Below are positions 54,060 to 63,313 of a stretch of 64,000 nt of DNA, in pieces. The position numbers were made by a program, and so were the translations under genes. Location: contig JACPDL010000003.1 in the NCBI GenBank assembly GCA_016184005.1, positions 62,001 through 126,000 of the forward strand, read 5' to 3'. The DNA comes from Candidatus Aenigmatarchaeota archaeon (GTDB lineage: Archaea; Aenigmatarchaeota; Aenigmatarchaeia; GW2011-AR5). Position 1 is the stretch's first letter. Each line of letters opens with the position of its first letter. The notes beneath the pieces were generated by a model. That model made no database searches. It saw only the letters and a list, made by a program, of their open reading frames with translations, and was not told the DNA's origin.

Positions 54060-54788
54060 ATGCCAAGATGCGAAGAATGCAGCCGTGACTTCGGGACAGA
54101 AGAAGCCTTCATGCAGCACAACAGAGATAGACACGAATCAGGACAGACAAGGCACGAGATAAAGCAGATGAAAAAACAGGAAAAGGAAGAAAAGAAAAAG
54201 ACGGAACATGAGAAGAGTTCCAGAAAAAGAAAAATCAGGATGATCACGATAATAGCTGCTGTTTTTCTAGGCATCGCCGGCATGGCGGCCTTTGTAATTT
54301 ATCTGCCGAAGCCCGATGTCGTGAGCACGGGCATAGGGCCTGTCGGCTCCACTCACCAGCACGCTGATTTCAAGGTTTACATAAACGGCAAGCAGCTTGA
54401 TTTTACTTCCCCTGCGTATCAGGTGCGTGCAAGGGAAGTTCATATAGAGGGCGGGGATGACGACGTCATCCACAAGCATGCCACTGGAGTGACAGTGGGG
54501 CACTTCTTCAAGACGCTGGGCTTCAGTATTAATTCAACCTGCATAGCAACAGACAAAAACGTGCAGCACTGCGGCAACGAGAATGCAGCCCTGAAATATT
54601 TCATAAAGAAAGAGGGAAAAGACTGGGAAAGCATTAATGACCTGCCAAACCGTGATATAACAGACCTGGACAAGTACCTCATAACATACGGAAACGAGAC
54701 AGACCTGGGCATGCAGCAGGACAGCGTGACAGACAAGGCGCGGATAGAATCCGGAAAAGGGCCAAGGCAAAGCATGCCAATAAGTTAA
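54060..54788 (+). CDS. C2H2 zinc finger + TM + extracytoplasmic HxH...HATGV domain protein
   Basis: MPRCEECSRDFGTEEAFMQHNRDRHES; TM MITIIAAVFLGIAGMAAFVIYL; HQHADFKVYINGK; IHKHATGVTVGHFFKTLGF; DKYLITYGNE. Confidence 0.8.
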   Translation: MPRCEECSRDFGTEEAFMQHNRDRHESGQTRHEIKQMKKQEKEEKKKTEHEKSSRKRKIRMITIIAAVFLGIAGMAAFVIYLPKPDVVSTGIGPVGSTHQHADFKVYINGKQLDFTSPAYQVRAREVHIEGGDDDVIHKHATGVTVGHFFKTLGFSINSTCIATDKNVQHCGNENAALKYFIKKEGKDWESINDLPNRDITDLDKYLITYGNETDLGMQQDSVTDKARIESGKGPRQSMPIS

Positions 54789-54954
54789 GCCTGTACGAAC
54801 GGCGCCTGCTTTCTGTGCTGTATGTGCCGATAAAACGGCTTTTTGCAGAAATACTTAATGACTGTGCTTCTTTTTGCCGTTCACACAACTTTACAATTTT
54901 CTAAGATTTCTAAGAGCTCGTTTAGATGGTGGATTCTTTTTATAGAACATAGCT

Positions 54955-56184
54955 TCAGCCAATAATCCCGTAGCCGATCAGGTGCCAGCGGCCGTTGACT
55001 TGGAAGGCTATTGCAACCTTGTCGCCTTTGTTTGCGCAGACTGGAAGTTTTAGCTTAACGGAAACTCTGTTCTTTCCAGCGGACGTCACAACGCCAACCG
55101 TCTTTGCTATTGCCGCAGTAAGCATCAGGACACTGCCAGTCTTTATCGGCGGCACCTTCTGTTGACCTTCAACCCCGACGACATAATCAAATAGATCCAC
55201 TGTGATGTTCAGCTCTTCATGTGCAGGCGGAAGCTTTCCTGGAAAACCGGCTATATGGCCTGAAAGACCATCGCCTCTAGTTATGGAAGGATCCAGTTCT
55301 GTTTGCAAGGCAACAAGCCCCCCGGGTTTCGCCATGTCTCTTGGCCCTTTCTGGAAGATCTCGGCAACCTTGCTTGTTAAAGCTTCTCCTTTTTTCCCGC
55401 TTACATCAGGCCTTATTTCTATCTCGTCACCTTTGCGGATAATTCCCTGCGTAAGCGAACCGCCTACTACCCCGCCTTTAAGATCTTTTATAGCCGTGCC
55501 AGGCCTGTTAATGTCAAAGCTCCTGACTATGTAGAATTTAGGCTCCTTTGCCTCGTCACGTTTCGGCACTGGAATGTGCTTTTCAATTGCCTCTATCAGA
55601 AAATCGATGTTTGCGTTGTTTATGGCGCTTATGGGAATAATAGGGGCGTTTTCAGCAACGGTTCCTCTGATGAACGCCTTTATTTCTTCATGGTTCTTTA
55701 CAGCCTGTTCCTCGGATACTATATCGATCTTGTTCTGGACGATTATTATATTTCTTATGCCAACGATGTCCAAGGCCTTCAGGTGTTCCGCTGTTTGCGG
55801 CTGCGGGCACTTCTCGTTTGCAGCAATCACGAGTATCGCTCCATCCATCAAGGCAGCCCCTGAAAGTACAGTAGCCATCAGCGTTTCATGCCCGGGCGCA
55901 TCGACAAAGCTGACGCATCTGTAAGGCTTGCCGTCTTCAAAACATCTTGGGCACTTTGTTGTTACAGAGTACGAGTTGCATTTGCTGCAGAAGTAGAATA
56001 CGGAATCCGCGTAGCCAAGGCGGATTGTTATGCCGCGCTTTATTTCCTCGCTGTGCGTATCGGTCCATTTGCCTGTTAGTGCTTGCGTAAGCGTCGTTTT
56101 CCCATGGTCAACGTGCCCCACTATGCCTATGTTAACTTCCGGGATCATTTCTTCTTCAGAAATTTCTTTTGCGAAAATTATCAC
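54955..56184 (-). CDS. eif2g: Translation initiation factor aIF2 gamma
   Basis: EVNIGIVGHVDHGKTTLTQALTGKWTDTHSEEIKRGITIRLGYAD; FVDAPGHETLMATVLSGAALMDGAILVIAANEKCPQPQTAEHL. Confidence 0.97.
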   Translation of the reverse strand: MIIFAKEISEEEMIPEVNIGIVGHVDHGKTTLTQALTGKWTDTHSEEIKRGITIRLGYADSVFYFCSKCNSYSVTTKCPRCFEDGKPYRCVSFVDAPGHETLMATVLSGAALMDGAILVIAANEKCPQPQTAEHLKALDIVGIRNIIIVQNKIDIVSEEQAVKNHEEIKAFIRGTVAENAPIIPISAINNANIDFLIEAIEKHIPVPKRDEAKEPKFYIVRSFDINRPGTAIKDLKGGVVGGSLTQGIIRKGDEIEIRPDVSGKKGEALTSKVAEIFQKGPRDMAKPGGLVALQTELDPSITRGDGLSGHIAGFPGKLPPAHEELNITVDLFDYVVGVEGQQKVPPIKTGSVLMLTAAIAKTVGVVTSAGKNRVSVKLKLPVCANKGDKVAIAFQVNGRWHLIGYGIIG

Positions 56185-56583
56185 CTATTGTTCCTTTTGC
56201 TCTGCAGTTTCTTTCTTGCCAAGGGCTTCTTCAAGCGGCTTCTCTCCCTGCTTGACAACCTTGCAGTTAATCTGGGAAATGTTAAGCGAAATTGTGTTGC
56301 CTCTTATAAGCTTGCGTTTCCTGAGACCAGACCGCCCGGCTTTGAATCCAATGCCCTTGGTTATTACAATGTCCTTCCTTCCAATGCTCTCAATGTCCAG
56401 CCTCATGGGGAAGCCTTCCCTGTCGCTCCCGCCTGTAATCTGAAAATCGTATCCGTCAAGCCCAAGAAAATCGCCAGGGAAAGTATCTCCTATCTTTTTC
56501 TCCAGCACAGGGCAGTCTTTCTGGTCTTTTTCAACCTGATAAGACTTGGCTGCATGCGATATAACGAATTTGAAATTTGGCAT
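56185..56583 (-). CDS. rps6e: 30S ribosomal protein S6e
   Basis: IGDTFPGDFLGLDGYDFQITGGSDREGFPMRLDIES...RKRKLIRGNTISLNISQINCKVVKQG. Confidence 0.95.
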   Translation of the reverse strand: MPNFKFVISHAAKSYQVEKDQKDCPVLEKKIGDTFPGDFLGLDGYDFQITGGSDREGFPMRLDIESIGRKDIVITKGIGFKAGRSGLRKRKLIRGNTISLNISQINCKVVKQGEKPLEEALGKKETAEQKEQ

Positions 56584-56761
56584 TTTTTATCACCATTTGC
56601 ACCGCAAGCAATGTCCTGCTTGAAACAAGTTCTTGCAGTTTCGGCTGGCTAAGAGAAAGCGCGCCAAATTTATTCTGGCTTAACTTCCCCAGTTTTTCCA
56701 GCCGGGTTCCTTCCTATAGTTACCAGAAAAGCTTAAAAAAGAAAAAATCCAAAGCAGATGG

Positions 56762-57619
56762 ATGCAAGTAGACGAGAAGGAATGGTTTTCAATGCTTCCT
56801 ATGCCGGATGCCTGGCACTTTTTCAGCTTCGAAAAGAGGATTGCTGGCAAGAAAACGAAGTTCCAGAAAGTGGACATAATCAAGAGCAGGCAGTTTGGCA
56901 AAATACTGTTCTTGGACGCCGATATACAGTCATCTCAATACGACGAGCATGTGTACCATGAGTGTCTTGTGCAGCCGGCAATGCTGCAGCATCCGAATCC
57001 GAAGAAGATCCTTATTCTTGGCGGAGGAGAAGGCGCCACGCTGCGTGAAGTGCTGAAGCATAAGTCAGTTGAGAAGGCTGTTATGATAGATATCGACGAG
57101 GAACTTGTAAAAATCTGCAAAGAACACCTTCCAGAGTGGCATCAAAAATCCTTTGATGACAAAAGGGCAGAAATCCTTTTCATGGACGCCTTCAAGTACC
57201 TGAAGGAGACGGAAGAAAAGTTCGACGTGATCATAGAAGACCTTCTGTCTCCAGACCTCGAGGCTTCTGAAACACTTTTCAGAAAGGAGCTTTTCACAGG
57301 CATCAAGAACGCGCTGGCAAAGGACGGCATAGCTGTCTTCCAGTCCGGAAGAACTGACATAGTCTCCGGTACCGGAGTTTATTATAAAAAGTTCTTTGAT
57401 CTCGTTTCAGGCTACTTCAGGCACGCCAAGAAATTTCACGCATTCATACCGTCATTCTTCTTCACGTGGGGCTACATCATGGCTTCTGACTCAGAGTTGC
57501 ACGCAGCACCAGAAGAAATAGATAGAAGGATAAAGGAGAGGAGCCTAAAGCTGGAGTTCTACAACAGCACGACAGAAAAAATTATGTCGTTCTTCCCTGA
57601 ATGGAGAAAAGCAAGTTAA
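56762..57619 (+). CDS. speE: Spermidine synthase family aminopropyltransferase
   Basis: FGKILFLDADIQSSQYDEHVYHECLVQPAMLQHPNPKKILILGGGEGATLREVLKH; VEKAVMIDIDEELVKICKEHLP; DAFKYLKE. Confidence 0.93.
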   Translation: MQVDEKEWFSMLPMPDAWHFFSFEKRIAGKKTKFQKVDIIKSRQFGKILFLDADIQSSQYDEHVYHECLVQPAMLQHPNPKKILILGGGEGATLREVLKHKSVEKAVMIDIDEELVKICKEHLPEWHQKSFDDKRAEILFMDAFKYLKETEEKFDVIIEDLLSPDLEASETLFRKELFTGIKNALAKDGIAVFQSGRTDIVSGTGVYYKKFFDLVSGYFRHAKKFHAFIPSFFFTWGYIMASDSELHAAPEEIDRRIKERSLKLEFYNSTTEKIMSFFPEWRKAS

Positions 57620-57638
57620 CCTAATTCTCTTGTACAAT

Positions 57639-57760
57639 CATATCGTTCTTGATATAACCCACAACTTTAGTTGTGGGTTTGTTGAACGATGTGATCCCAA
57701 CATTGTTTATGTAGTATCTACCGACTAAAGTCGGTAGTTTTAAACAATGTTGAGGATAAG
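57639..57760 (-). repeat. Two-domain structured element, copy 4
   Basis: Reverse complement TTATCCTCAACATTGTTTAAAACTACCGACTTTAGTCGGTAGATACTACATAAACAATGTTGGGATCACATCGTTCAACAAACCCACAACTAAAGTTGTGGGTTATATCAAGAACGATATGAT. Confidence 0.85.
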
Positions 57761-57769
57761 TAAAGAATT

Positions 57770-58117
57770 CTATAATCCGCGTATTACTATCTGTTTCTTC
57801 AATCTCAGTGGTTTGAAATCTTTTGTAAGCTGCTCTATGGCAATCTTGGCTTTTTTCTTGTCGCCACACGAGAAGAGGTCTAGAGCGAGGTAATTATATT
57901 CAGGCCAGGAATGCATCGTTATGTGGGATTCTGCAAGCAGAACAACACCAGTAACGCCACTGGGCCTGAACTGATGGTAATGAGACCTGATTTTTGTTAG
58001 TTTGGATTTTCTTATTGCCCTGTTTATAATCTTTTTTACTGTATCGGAGCGCGATATCAGTCCAGGATCACAGCCATAGAATTCGGCTATTATCTGAATA
58101 TTCCTCAATTTACCCAT
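57770..58117 (-). CDS. speD: S-adenosylmethionine decarboxylase proenzyme
   Basis: VVLLAESHITMHSWPEYNYLALDLFSCG, the self-cleavage site signature. Confidence 0.94.
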   Translation of the reverse strand: MGKLRNIQIIAEFYGCDPGLISRSDTVKKIINRAIRKSKLTKIRSHYHQFRPSGVTGVVLLAESHITMHSWPEYNYLALDLFSCGDKKKAKIAIEQLTKDFKPLRLKKQIVIRGL

Positions 58118-58149
58118 TCTATTCTTTCACCTCTAAAGCAGGCACCCCA

Positions 58150-58206
58150 TAATTCTCAAAAAGCTACGCTTTTTGGAATCTCGGAGAAGCGAAGCTTCTC
58201 CCAAGA
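58150..58206 (-). repeat. ~55-bp hairpin-pair repeat, near-identical inverted copy of 5604..5656
   Basis: Reverse complement CTTGGGAGAAGCTTCGCTTCTCCGAGATTCCAAAAAGCGTAGCTTTTTGAGAATT. Confidence 0.92.
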
Positions 58207-58302
58207 AAGTTGGCGCCAAAAAGTTCTCAACAACAAAAAATATTTGTGCTGCCAAGGATATAAAGATTTTCTTTTCAGGAAATTTCTGTCAAAAAATAAA
58301 TT

Positions 58303-58782
58303 TTACTTTTTCTGGTTCTCAAAAATTCTTTTCAGGTAGGGAATCAGATATCTGCTTAATTTTTTCTTCTGTCGCGCGTCCAGATACTTGAATCCTCTTA
58401 TCATTTTCCTGCATTTCAGCGATTTACAGCTGCAAGAAAATTCGAACTCTTTATTGTCATAATCGGTGGTGTCATAATCGAAAGTTATTTCATCGCCCTT
58501 CTTTATATTCTTTATTGATATCAAATAGAAAACTTCCCCCTTTTTCTTTACACATGCAGTTGGATCGCAGCTGTGGTTCAGAAAGTTGTCTATCTGGTTT
58601 TTGCTGGAAGCCCTGATGACGGTATTTTTGCTTATTTGCAGGTCCAACGGGTTTGATTTCTCTTCTGGCACTATTTTTCCGGGAAAGTCCAGCATCTTTT
58701 TCCCGTTTTCTATGTTCTCGGCAGCAAAAACCCCTTTCTGATTTCCTGCCGCGTTTCTGACTTTCAGCTTAGCAAAAATCAT
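58303..58782 (-). CDS. SET-domain protein
   Basis: GNQKGVFAAENIENGKKML; NFLNHSCDPTACVKKKGEVFYLISIKNIKKGDEITFDYDTTDYD; SCSCKSLKCRKMIRGF. Confidence 0.88.
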   Translation of the reverse strand: MIFAKLKVRNAAGNQKGVFAAENIENGKKMLDFPGKIVPEEKSNPLDLQISKNTVIRASSKNQIDNFLNHSCDPTACVKKKGEVFYLISIKNIKKGDEITFDYDTTDYDNKEFEFSCSCKSLKCRKMIRGFKYLDARQKKKLSRYLIPYLKRIFENQKK

Positions 58783-60525
58783 TCAGAGTCCCCATCTAGG
58801 GTTATATTTTCTCTTTATTGCCTTTATTTCTTCCATGACTTTCAATTCATTTTCAGTGAGCAGCTTGTCAAATTTCTTCAGCTTCCTGTAGTCTTCCTCT
58901 GTAATATCCGTGTAAAGCACGTCGGATTCATTGATTTGCCTGCCGACAGTAGGGCCCTCGATTGAAACAGCAATCTTGTCGCCTATCTTTGCTTCGTTTA
59001 TGCTCTTCCCCTGAGACTGCACCTGCTTGATTTCACCTATTGGCTTATCGTCCTTGAACAGCTTGTATCCGGGTTTCACAATGCCAGAAATCACGTCACA
59101 ACCGACAATGGCGGGGTTGCTTGCACGAAAAATACAGCCCGGCAGGATCAGCATCTTACCCGGCCTTGTTATTGTGTCAAGCTCTTTCTTTCTGGTGGCT
59201 TCTTTCTCTTCCTGGACCCATTTCTCGTATTCTTCGAGCAGATGATAGATAACATTCGCTGTCAAAACCTTGAGTTTCTTGTCCTGGGCGAGTTTCAATA
59301 CTTCTTCTGAAGGATGTATGTTAAAACCTACAATTGCCCTGTTTGAAGGTTCGATATTTGCCTCTGCACTTATGACATGCTTTTTTGTCACGTTGCCAAC
59401 CGTCGCTTCTCTTATTGGATGCTTGCTGAATATGTTGATCAGAGCCTCCAAGCTTCCAAGCGTGTCGGCTTTGAGGATTATCCCGTCTTTTTCTGTAAAT
59501 ATTTCTACTTCCTCAATCTCTTTTTCCAGCTCATTAAGCAGCATTTCTGCTTCTTCAAAGGTTTTTGCCGTTCTTATCTGCGATCCGGCAACAACTGTTT
59601 CCAGGCCGGGCGCTGCGATCTTAACGCCCGCAGCCGAGTTGACCTCTTCCACGTTCTTGAATTTCTTTTCAGTGCGCATGTCCCTGAGAGGCTCGGGCAT
59701 GAGTAGCGCGCGTATTTTTGCTATCATAGGCGGCTTCGACAGCACCAAAAAATCATTCTTTGCGATCTTGCCGTCATAAATTATGCAGTCTATTGCAGTT
59801 CCAAGACCCGTGACTTCCTTGACGTCAAGTATCATGCCTGCCGACTGTTCTGTCTTTTCCAGCTTGCCCTTGAGGAATTGTTGCGCAAGCCCGCTGAGAA
59901 TTGCAAGCAACTCTGGTATTCCTTCTCCGGTTTTGCCGCTCAATGGGACGATTGTAACCGTCTTCTTGAAGTCCTGCACCCTGTCAAACCGTTCAGATTC
60001 AAACCCCCGGTGAGAGAGCTGGGAAACAACATTGTAAAAACGCTCTTCAAATATTTCCTTTGTTACGTCCTGCTGCTTCTGATAATTCTTCAGGAATGAT
60101 TCGTCATGCGTATGCCATCCCTGTATTTTGTCTATCTTGTTGAGGGCCACAACAAAAGGCGTTTTTGTGTTCTTTAGGATCTGCATGCTTTCCTCTGTCT
60201 GCGGCATTATGCCTTCGCTGATGTCAATGACAAGCACTGCAATATCAGCAATAGATCCGCCGCGCTTACGGAGAGAAATAAAAGCCTCGTGCCCCGGTGT
60301 GTCGATAAACAGCAGGCCGGGGATGGAAATCTCGAATCCGAACATGTTCAGGATCTGCCCGCTTATTGTTTTGATGGTCTCAAGCGGAATTTCAGTGGTG
60401 CCTATTGTCTGGGTGATGCCCCCGGCCTCTTTTGCCGCTATGGCTGTCTGCCTTATGAGGTCCAGCAGAGTCGTTTTTCCATGGTCTACGTGACCAAGTA
60501 CTGCAACTATTGGCTGGCGGAGCAT
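58783..60525 (-). CDS. infB: Translation initiation factor aIF5B
   Basis: RQPIVAVLGHVDHGKTTLLDLIRQTAIAAKEAGGITQTIG; FIDTPGHEAFISLRKRGGSIADIAVLVIDISEG; VALNKIDKI. Confidence 0.97.
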   Translation of the reverse strand: MLRQPIVAVLGHVDHGKTTLLDLIRQTAIAAKEAGGITQTIGTTEIPLETIKTISGQILNMFGFEISIPGLLFIDTPGHEAFISLRKRGGSIADIAVLVIDISEGIMPQTEESMQILKNTKTPFVVALNKIDKIQGWHTHDESFLKNYQKQQDVTKEIFEERFYNVVSQLSHRGFESERFDRVQDFKKTVTIVPLSGKTGEGIPELLAILSGLAQQFLKGKLEKTEQSAGMILDVKEVTGLGTAIDCIIYDGKIAKNDFLVLSKPPMIAKIRALLMPEPLRDMRTEKKFKNVEEVNSAAGVKIAAPGLETVVAGSQIRTAKTFEEAEMLLNELEKEIEEVEIFTEKDGIILKADTLGSLEALINIFSKHPIREATVGNVTKKHVISAEANIEPSNRAIVGFNIHPSEEVLKLAQDKKLKVLTANVIYHLLEEYEKWVQEEKEATRKKELDTITRPGKMLILPGCIFRASNPAIVGCDVISGIVKPGYKLFKDDKPIGEIKQVQSQGKSINEAKIGDKIAVSIEGPTVGRQINESDVLYTDITEEDYRKLKKFDKLLTENELKVMEEIKAIKRKYNPRWGL

Positions 60526-60680
60526 AGTAATCACTGTAGTTGAATTTAATTGTCATAACAGTCTCAGTAATTTTCATTACAACCAAGACTAATGCCTGTG
60601 AAGTATATAAGCTTCTTGTTTTTCCATCGAATTCTTCGAATGTTTATAAAGTTTCTATTAGTAGTATTTTTCGTATATGT

Positions 60681-61139
60681 ATGCCGCTAACCCTTGAACA
60701 ACAAAGAATTCACAGAAGAGTAATGGATGCAGCATCTAATGTGGCTGTCAGGCATAAACTTCCATATCAAGTTCATGTTCTCGTATCGGATCCAATAACA
60801 GACAAAAAATATGGCGCTTTTGTACGTATTGAGTATATTGGTAATAACAGAATGGCACGAGTTACAAGAACATCAATTGGAGAGCTGAGAGAAGGAGCTA
60901 CTCCTTTGGATATTGCAGACACTTTAATCAGGCGTAATCCCGGAACGCCTTTAGTTTGCGACGAACAAACAGTCAGGGAAATTGGAGACAGTTCGTTAAT
61001 CTTAGTTAGTGATGGCGGCCATTATAGGCTGGCAAGCAGGCCAGAAGGCGTGCTTGATATTTACCAAGAGCATAAAACAACTATGATTGATAAGGAAGAA
61101 TTGCCTCCTGGATTTAGTGGAAGAATATTCTTGGAATGA
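60681..61139 (+). CDS. Hypothetical protein
   Basis: MPLTLEQQRIHRRVMDAASNVAVRHKLPYQVHVLVSDPITDKKYGAFVRIEYIG; start trimmed to ATG 60681. Confidence 0.55.
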   Translation: MPLTLEQQRIHRRVMDAASNVAVRHKLPYQVHVLVSDPITDKKYGAFVRIEYIGNNRMARVTRTSIGELREGATPLDIADTLIRRNPGTPLVCDEQTVREIGDSSLILVSDGGHYRLASRPEGVLDIYQEHKTTMIDKEELPPGFSGRIFLE

Positions 61140-61646
61140 TCAAATCTCTGGGAACCACAAAGAGATTTCATGCTCGGCTTCATCCGGATTGCCGGAAGCG
61201 TGGATAAGATTGCGCACCGGCCTGTTTTCCCTGTTCGCTTCAAGTATGTTGTCTTCGCCAAAGTCGCCGCGTATTGTTCCTTTGTCAGCCGCGCTCGGGT
61301 CCGTGTAGCCCGTGATCTCGCGGGCGCGCTTTATGGCGTTCTCGCCTTCCAGAACAATAGCCACTACAGGCCCTTCGGTCATGTACTTGCGCAGCCCATG
61401 CACAATCATAAGCCCGTGTTTTCTGTAATCTTTTACGGCATCACCGGCTTTCTCGCTCTTCTTGCCAAGCGATATCAAGTATCCCTCGTCTTCCGTGTAG
61501 TGCCTGCTGATAAGCTCCTGTGAGGCCTTCAGCATTTTCAGTGCAACGACGCGCAAACCGCCCTGCTCATACCGCCCGATAACCTCGCCTACAAGATTGC
61601 GCCGCACGCCGTCAGGTTTTATTATTATCAATGTTCTTTCAATCAT
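61140..61646 (-). CDS. ndk: Nucleoside diphosphate kinase
   Basis: MIERTLIIIKPDGVRRNLVGEVIGRYEQGGLRVVALKML; NLIHASGNPDEAEHEISLWF (active-site His). Confidence 0.95.
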   Translation of the reverse strand: MIERTLIIIKPDGVRRNLVGEVIGRYEQGGLRVVALKMLKASQELISRHYTEDEGYLISLGKKSEKAGDAVKDYRKHGLMIVHGLRKYMTEGPVVAIVLEGENAIKRAREITGYTDPSAADKGTIRGDFGEDNILEANRENRPVRNLIHASGNPDEAEHEISLWFPEI

Positions 61647-61672
61647 AATCAGAACCATTAGAACAACTGAAT

Positions 61673-62497
61673 TTAAATACGTTTTCTTATTTTCGCGACG
61701 AAAAAGCCGCCGGTTTTGTTGTGCTGTGGATATATACGGATGCATTTCTGAATTTCTTCTTTAAACCTTCTATCATCCCATTCTGTTATCCCTCTAGCAT
61801 GATTCACGTTAACGTTTATTTCTTCGATTCTTGAATCGGAGAATTTATCCAGCAAATGATCAACAACAGCTTCGTTCTCTTCTGGCTGGAATGTGCACGT
61901 TGAATAAACCAAGATGCCGTTTCTTTCCAGAATTTCAAAAGCATGTTCTGCCAGTTTCTTCTGCTTCTTTGCAAAGATCTTTACCCTTCTGCTGTTCCAG
62001 TGCCTGAACAGCTTTTCCTTCTTGTTGACCATTCCCGAGCCGCTGCACGGAACATCAACTAAAATTTTGTTGTAACTGCCCTGGATTTTCCTGCCGGATT
62101 CGTTAATTATCCTGCATTTTATGCCGAATTTCTTTGCATTATATCTCAGGCGCATTATCCTGCGTGCGTCCACGTCGTTGGCAGTTATGTCAGCCTCGTT
62201 TTCTGTGAGAAAAGAAAGAATGTGCGTTTTGGCGCCCGGGGCGGCGCACATGTCCAGTATTCTGTCGTTTTTTTCCGGCTGCAGAGCAAGGCACGGGACG
62301 AGAGAAACCGGGTCGAAGACGAAATTATTTTCTTTTTCAAGGCCTTCGGGAACAAAGTACGCGTTTTCGCACCACGGAACCACTTCCATCCCCGGATATT
62401 CCTTTGACAAGACGCATTTCCTGGATCTTTCTTCGTATATTTTCTCGTCTAAACCGATCTTTTTCAGTGTATCAAGCAGCTTTTGCGGTATTTTCAT
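61673..62497 (-). CDS. NOL1/NOP2/Sun-family RNA cytosine-C5 methyltransferase
   Basis: ILDMCAAPGAKTHILSFL; ILVDVPCSGSGMVNKKEKLFRHW; GILVYSTCTFQPEENEAVV. Confidence 0.93.
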   Translation of the reverse strand: MKIPQKLLDTLKKIGLDEKIYEERSRKCVLSKEYPGMEVVPWCENAYFVPEGLEKENNFVFDPVSLVPCLALQPEKNDRILDMCAAPGAKTHILSFLTENEADITANDVDARRIMRLRYNAKKFGIKCRIINESGRKIQGSYNKILVDVPCSGSGMVNKKEKLFRHWNSRRVKIFAKKQKKLAEHAFEILERNGILVYSTCTFQPEENEAVVDHLLDKFSDSRIEEINVNVNHARGITEWDDRRFKEEIQKCIRIYPQHNKTGGFFVAKIRKRI

Positions 62498-62529
62498 CTT
62501 TTTTATAGATTAGTGAGAAACTTAAATTC

Positions 62530-62943
62530 ATGGATGAAATGCCCCCTGACAAACTGAAAATATTCCTTTCAGAAAAGCACCTGCTTGACATCGCTACTGT
62601 AACACCGGAAGGCTTCCCGCACGTGACGCCCGTGTGGTTTGAGTGGGATGGCAAGAAATTCCTGATCAGCACTACCCGGGAAAGGAAGAAAGCGCGCAAT
62701 TTAATGGAAAACAACAGGGCAGGATTCTCAATAGCGCCGGAAGAATTGCCTTACAGGGCCGCTGCAGGCTATGGCACCGTTGAAATTGAAGACGACCCAG
62801 AAGGGAAGCTCATACGGAAGCTCTGCCACAAATACCTGCCGCCGGAAAAGGCAGACGAGTACTTTGAGCGGCTGAAGCAAATGGGCGGAAACAGAATCAT
62901 ACTGAAGCTCACCCCGTTGTGGATGACAAGCTGGGAAGGATAA
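62530..62943 (+). CDS. Pyridoxamine-5'-phosphate-oxidase-like flavin/F420 protein
   Basis: LDIATVTPEGFPHVTPVWFEWDGKKFLISTTRERKKARNLMENNRAGFSI. Confidence 0.85.
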   Translation: MDEMPPDKLKIFLSEKHLLDIATVTPEGFPHVTPVWFEWDGKKFLISTTRERKKARNLMENNRAGFSIAPEELPYRAAAGYGTVEIEDDPEGKLIRKLCHKYLPPEKADEYFERLKQMGGNRIILKLTPLWMTSWEG

Positions 62944-62953
62944 AGCGATTTCT

Positions 62954-63214
62954 ATGAAGAAGATTGCAATAGACTTTCAAGAAAGAACTATTCCTTACGC
63001 TGAATTAGGAAGTTCAAGAGCTCAGAGTATTATTATTGTGACTGGCAGAAGCTTACATTTAAACTGGCTCCGAGGTACACTTGTAGAAGAGAATGGGGTA
63101 TATTTTTGCCAAAAACCCAGAGGCGAGAGATACATGATTCAAAGGCGTACAGAAACTTATCCGTTGGGTGACGGCGTCTGGGAAGAAGATAGGTTTTTGG
63201 GAGAAATAGTTTAA
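62954..63214 (+). CDS. Hypothetical protein
   Basis: 86-aa ORF MKKIAIDFQERTIPYAELG... Confidence 0.45.
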   Translation: MKKIAIDFQERTIPYAELGSSRAQSIIIVTGRSLHLNWLRGTLVEENGVYFCQKPRGERYMIQRRTETYPLGDGVWEEDRFLGEIV

Positions 63215-63313
63215 GTGATTTTATGAAGATTGCAATATGCGGAAGCATGTTGCTATTAGAAGAGCAGCTTAAACGATAAAGCTTTAAAATAAGTGCCCGA
63301 GTAATAAATTAAG

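Noticed and set aside
19034-57760. Structured elements as H/ACA or C/D guide RNAs
   Set aside because: Two hairpins and an ACA after domain 1 are superficially similar, but loop regions are conserved rather than target-specific and no clear k-turn or C/D boxes are visible. Left as an open element family.
54955-60525. Inteins in aIF2-gamma or aIF5B
   Set aside because: Both proteins are of ordinary length with uninterrupted P-loop and switch motifs.
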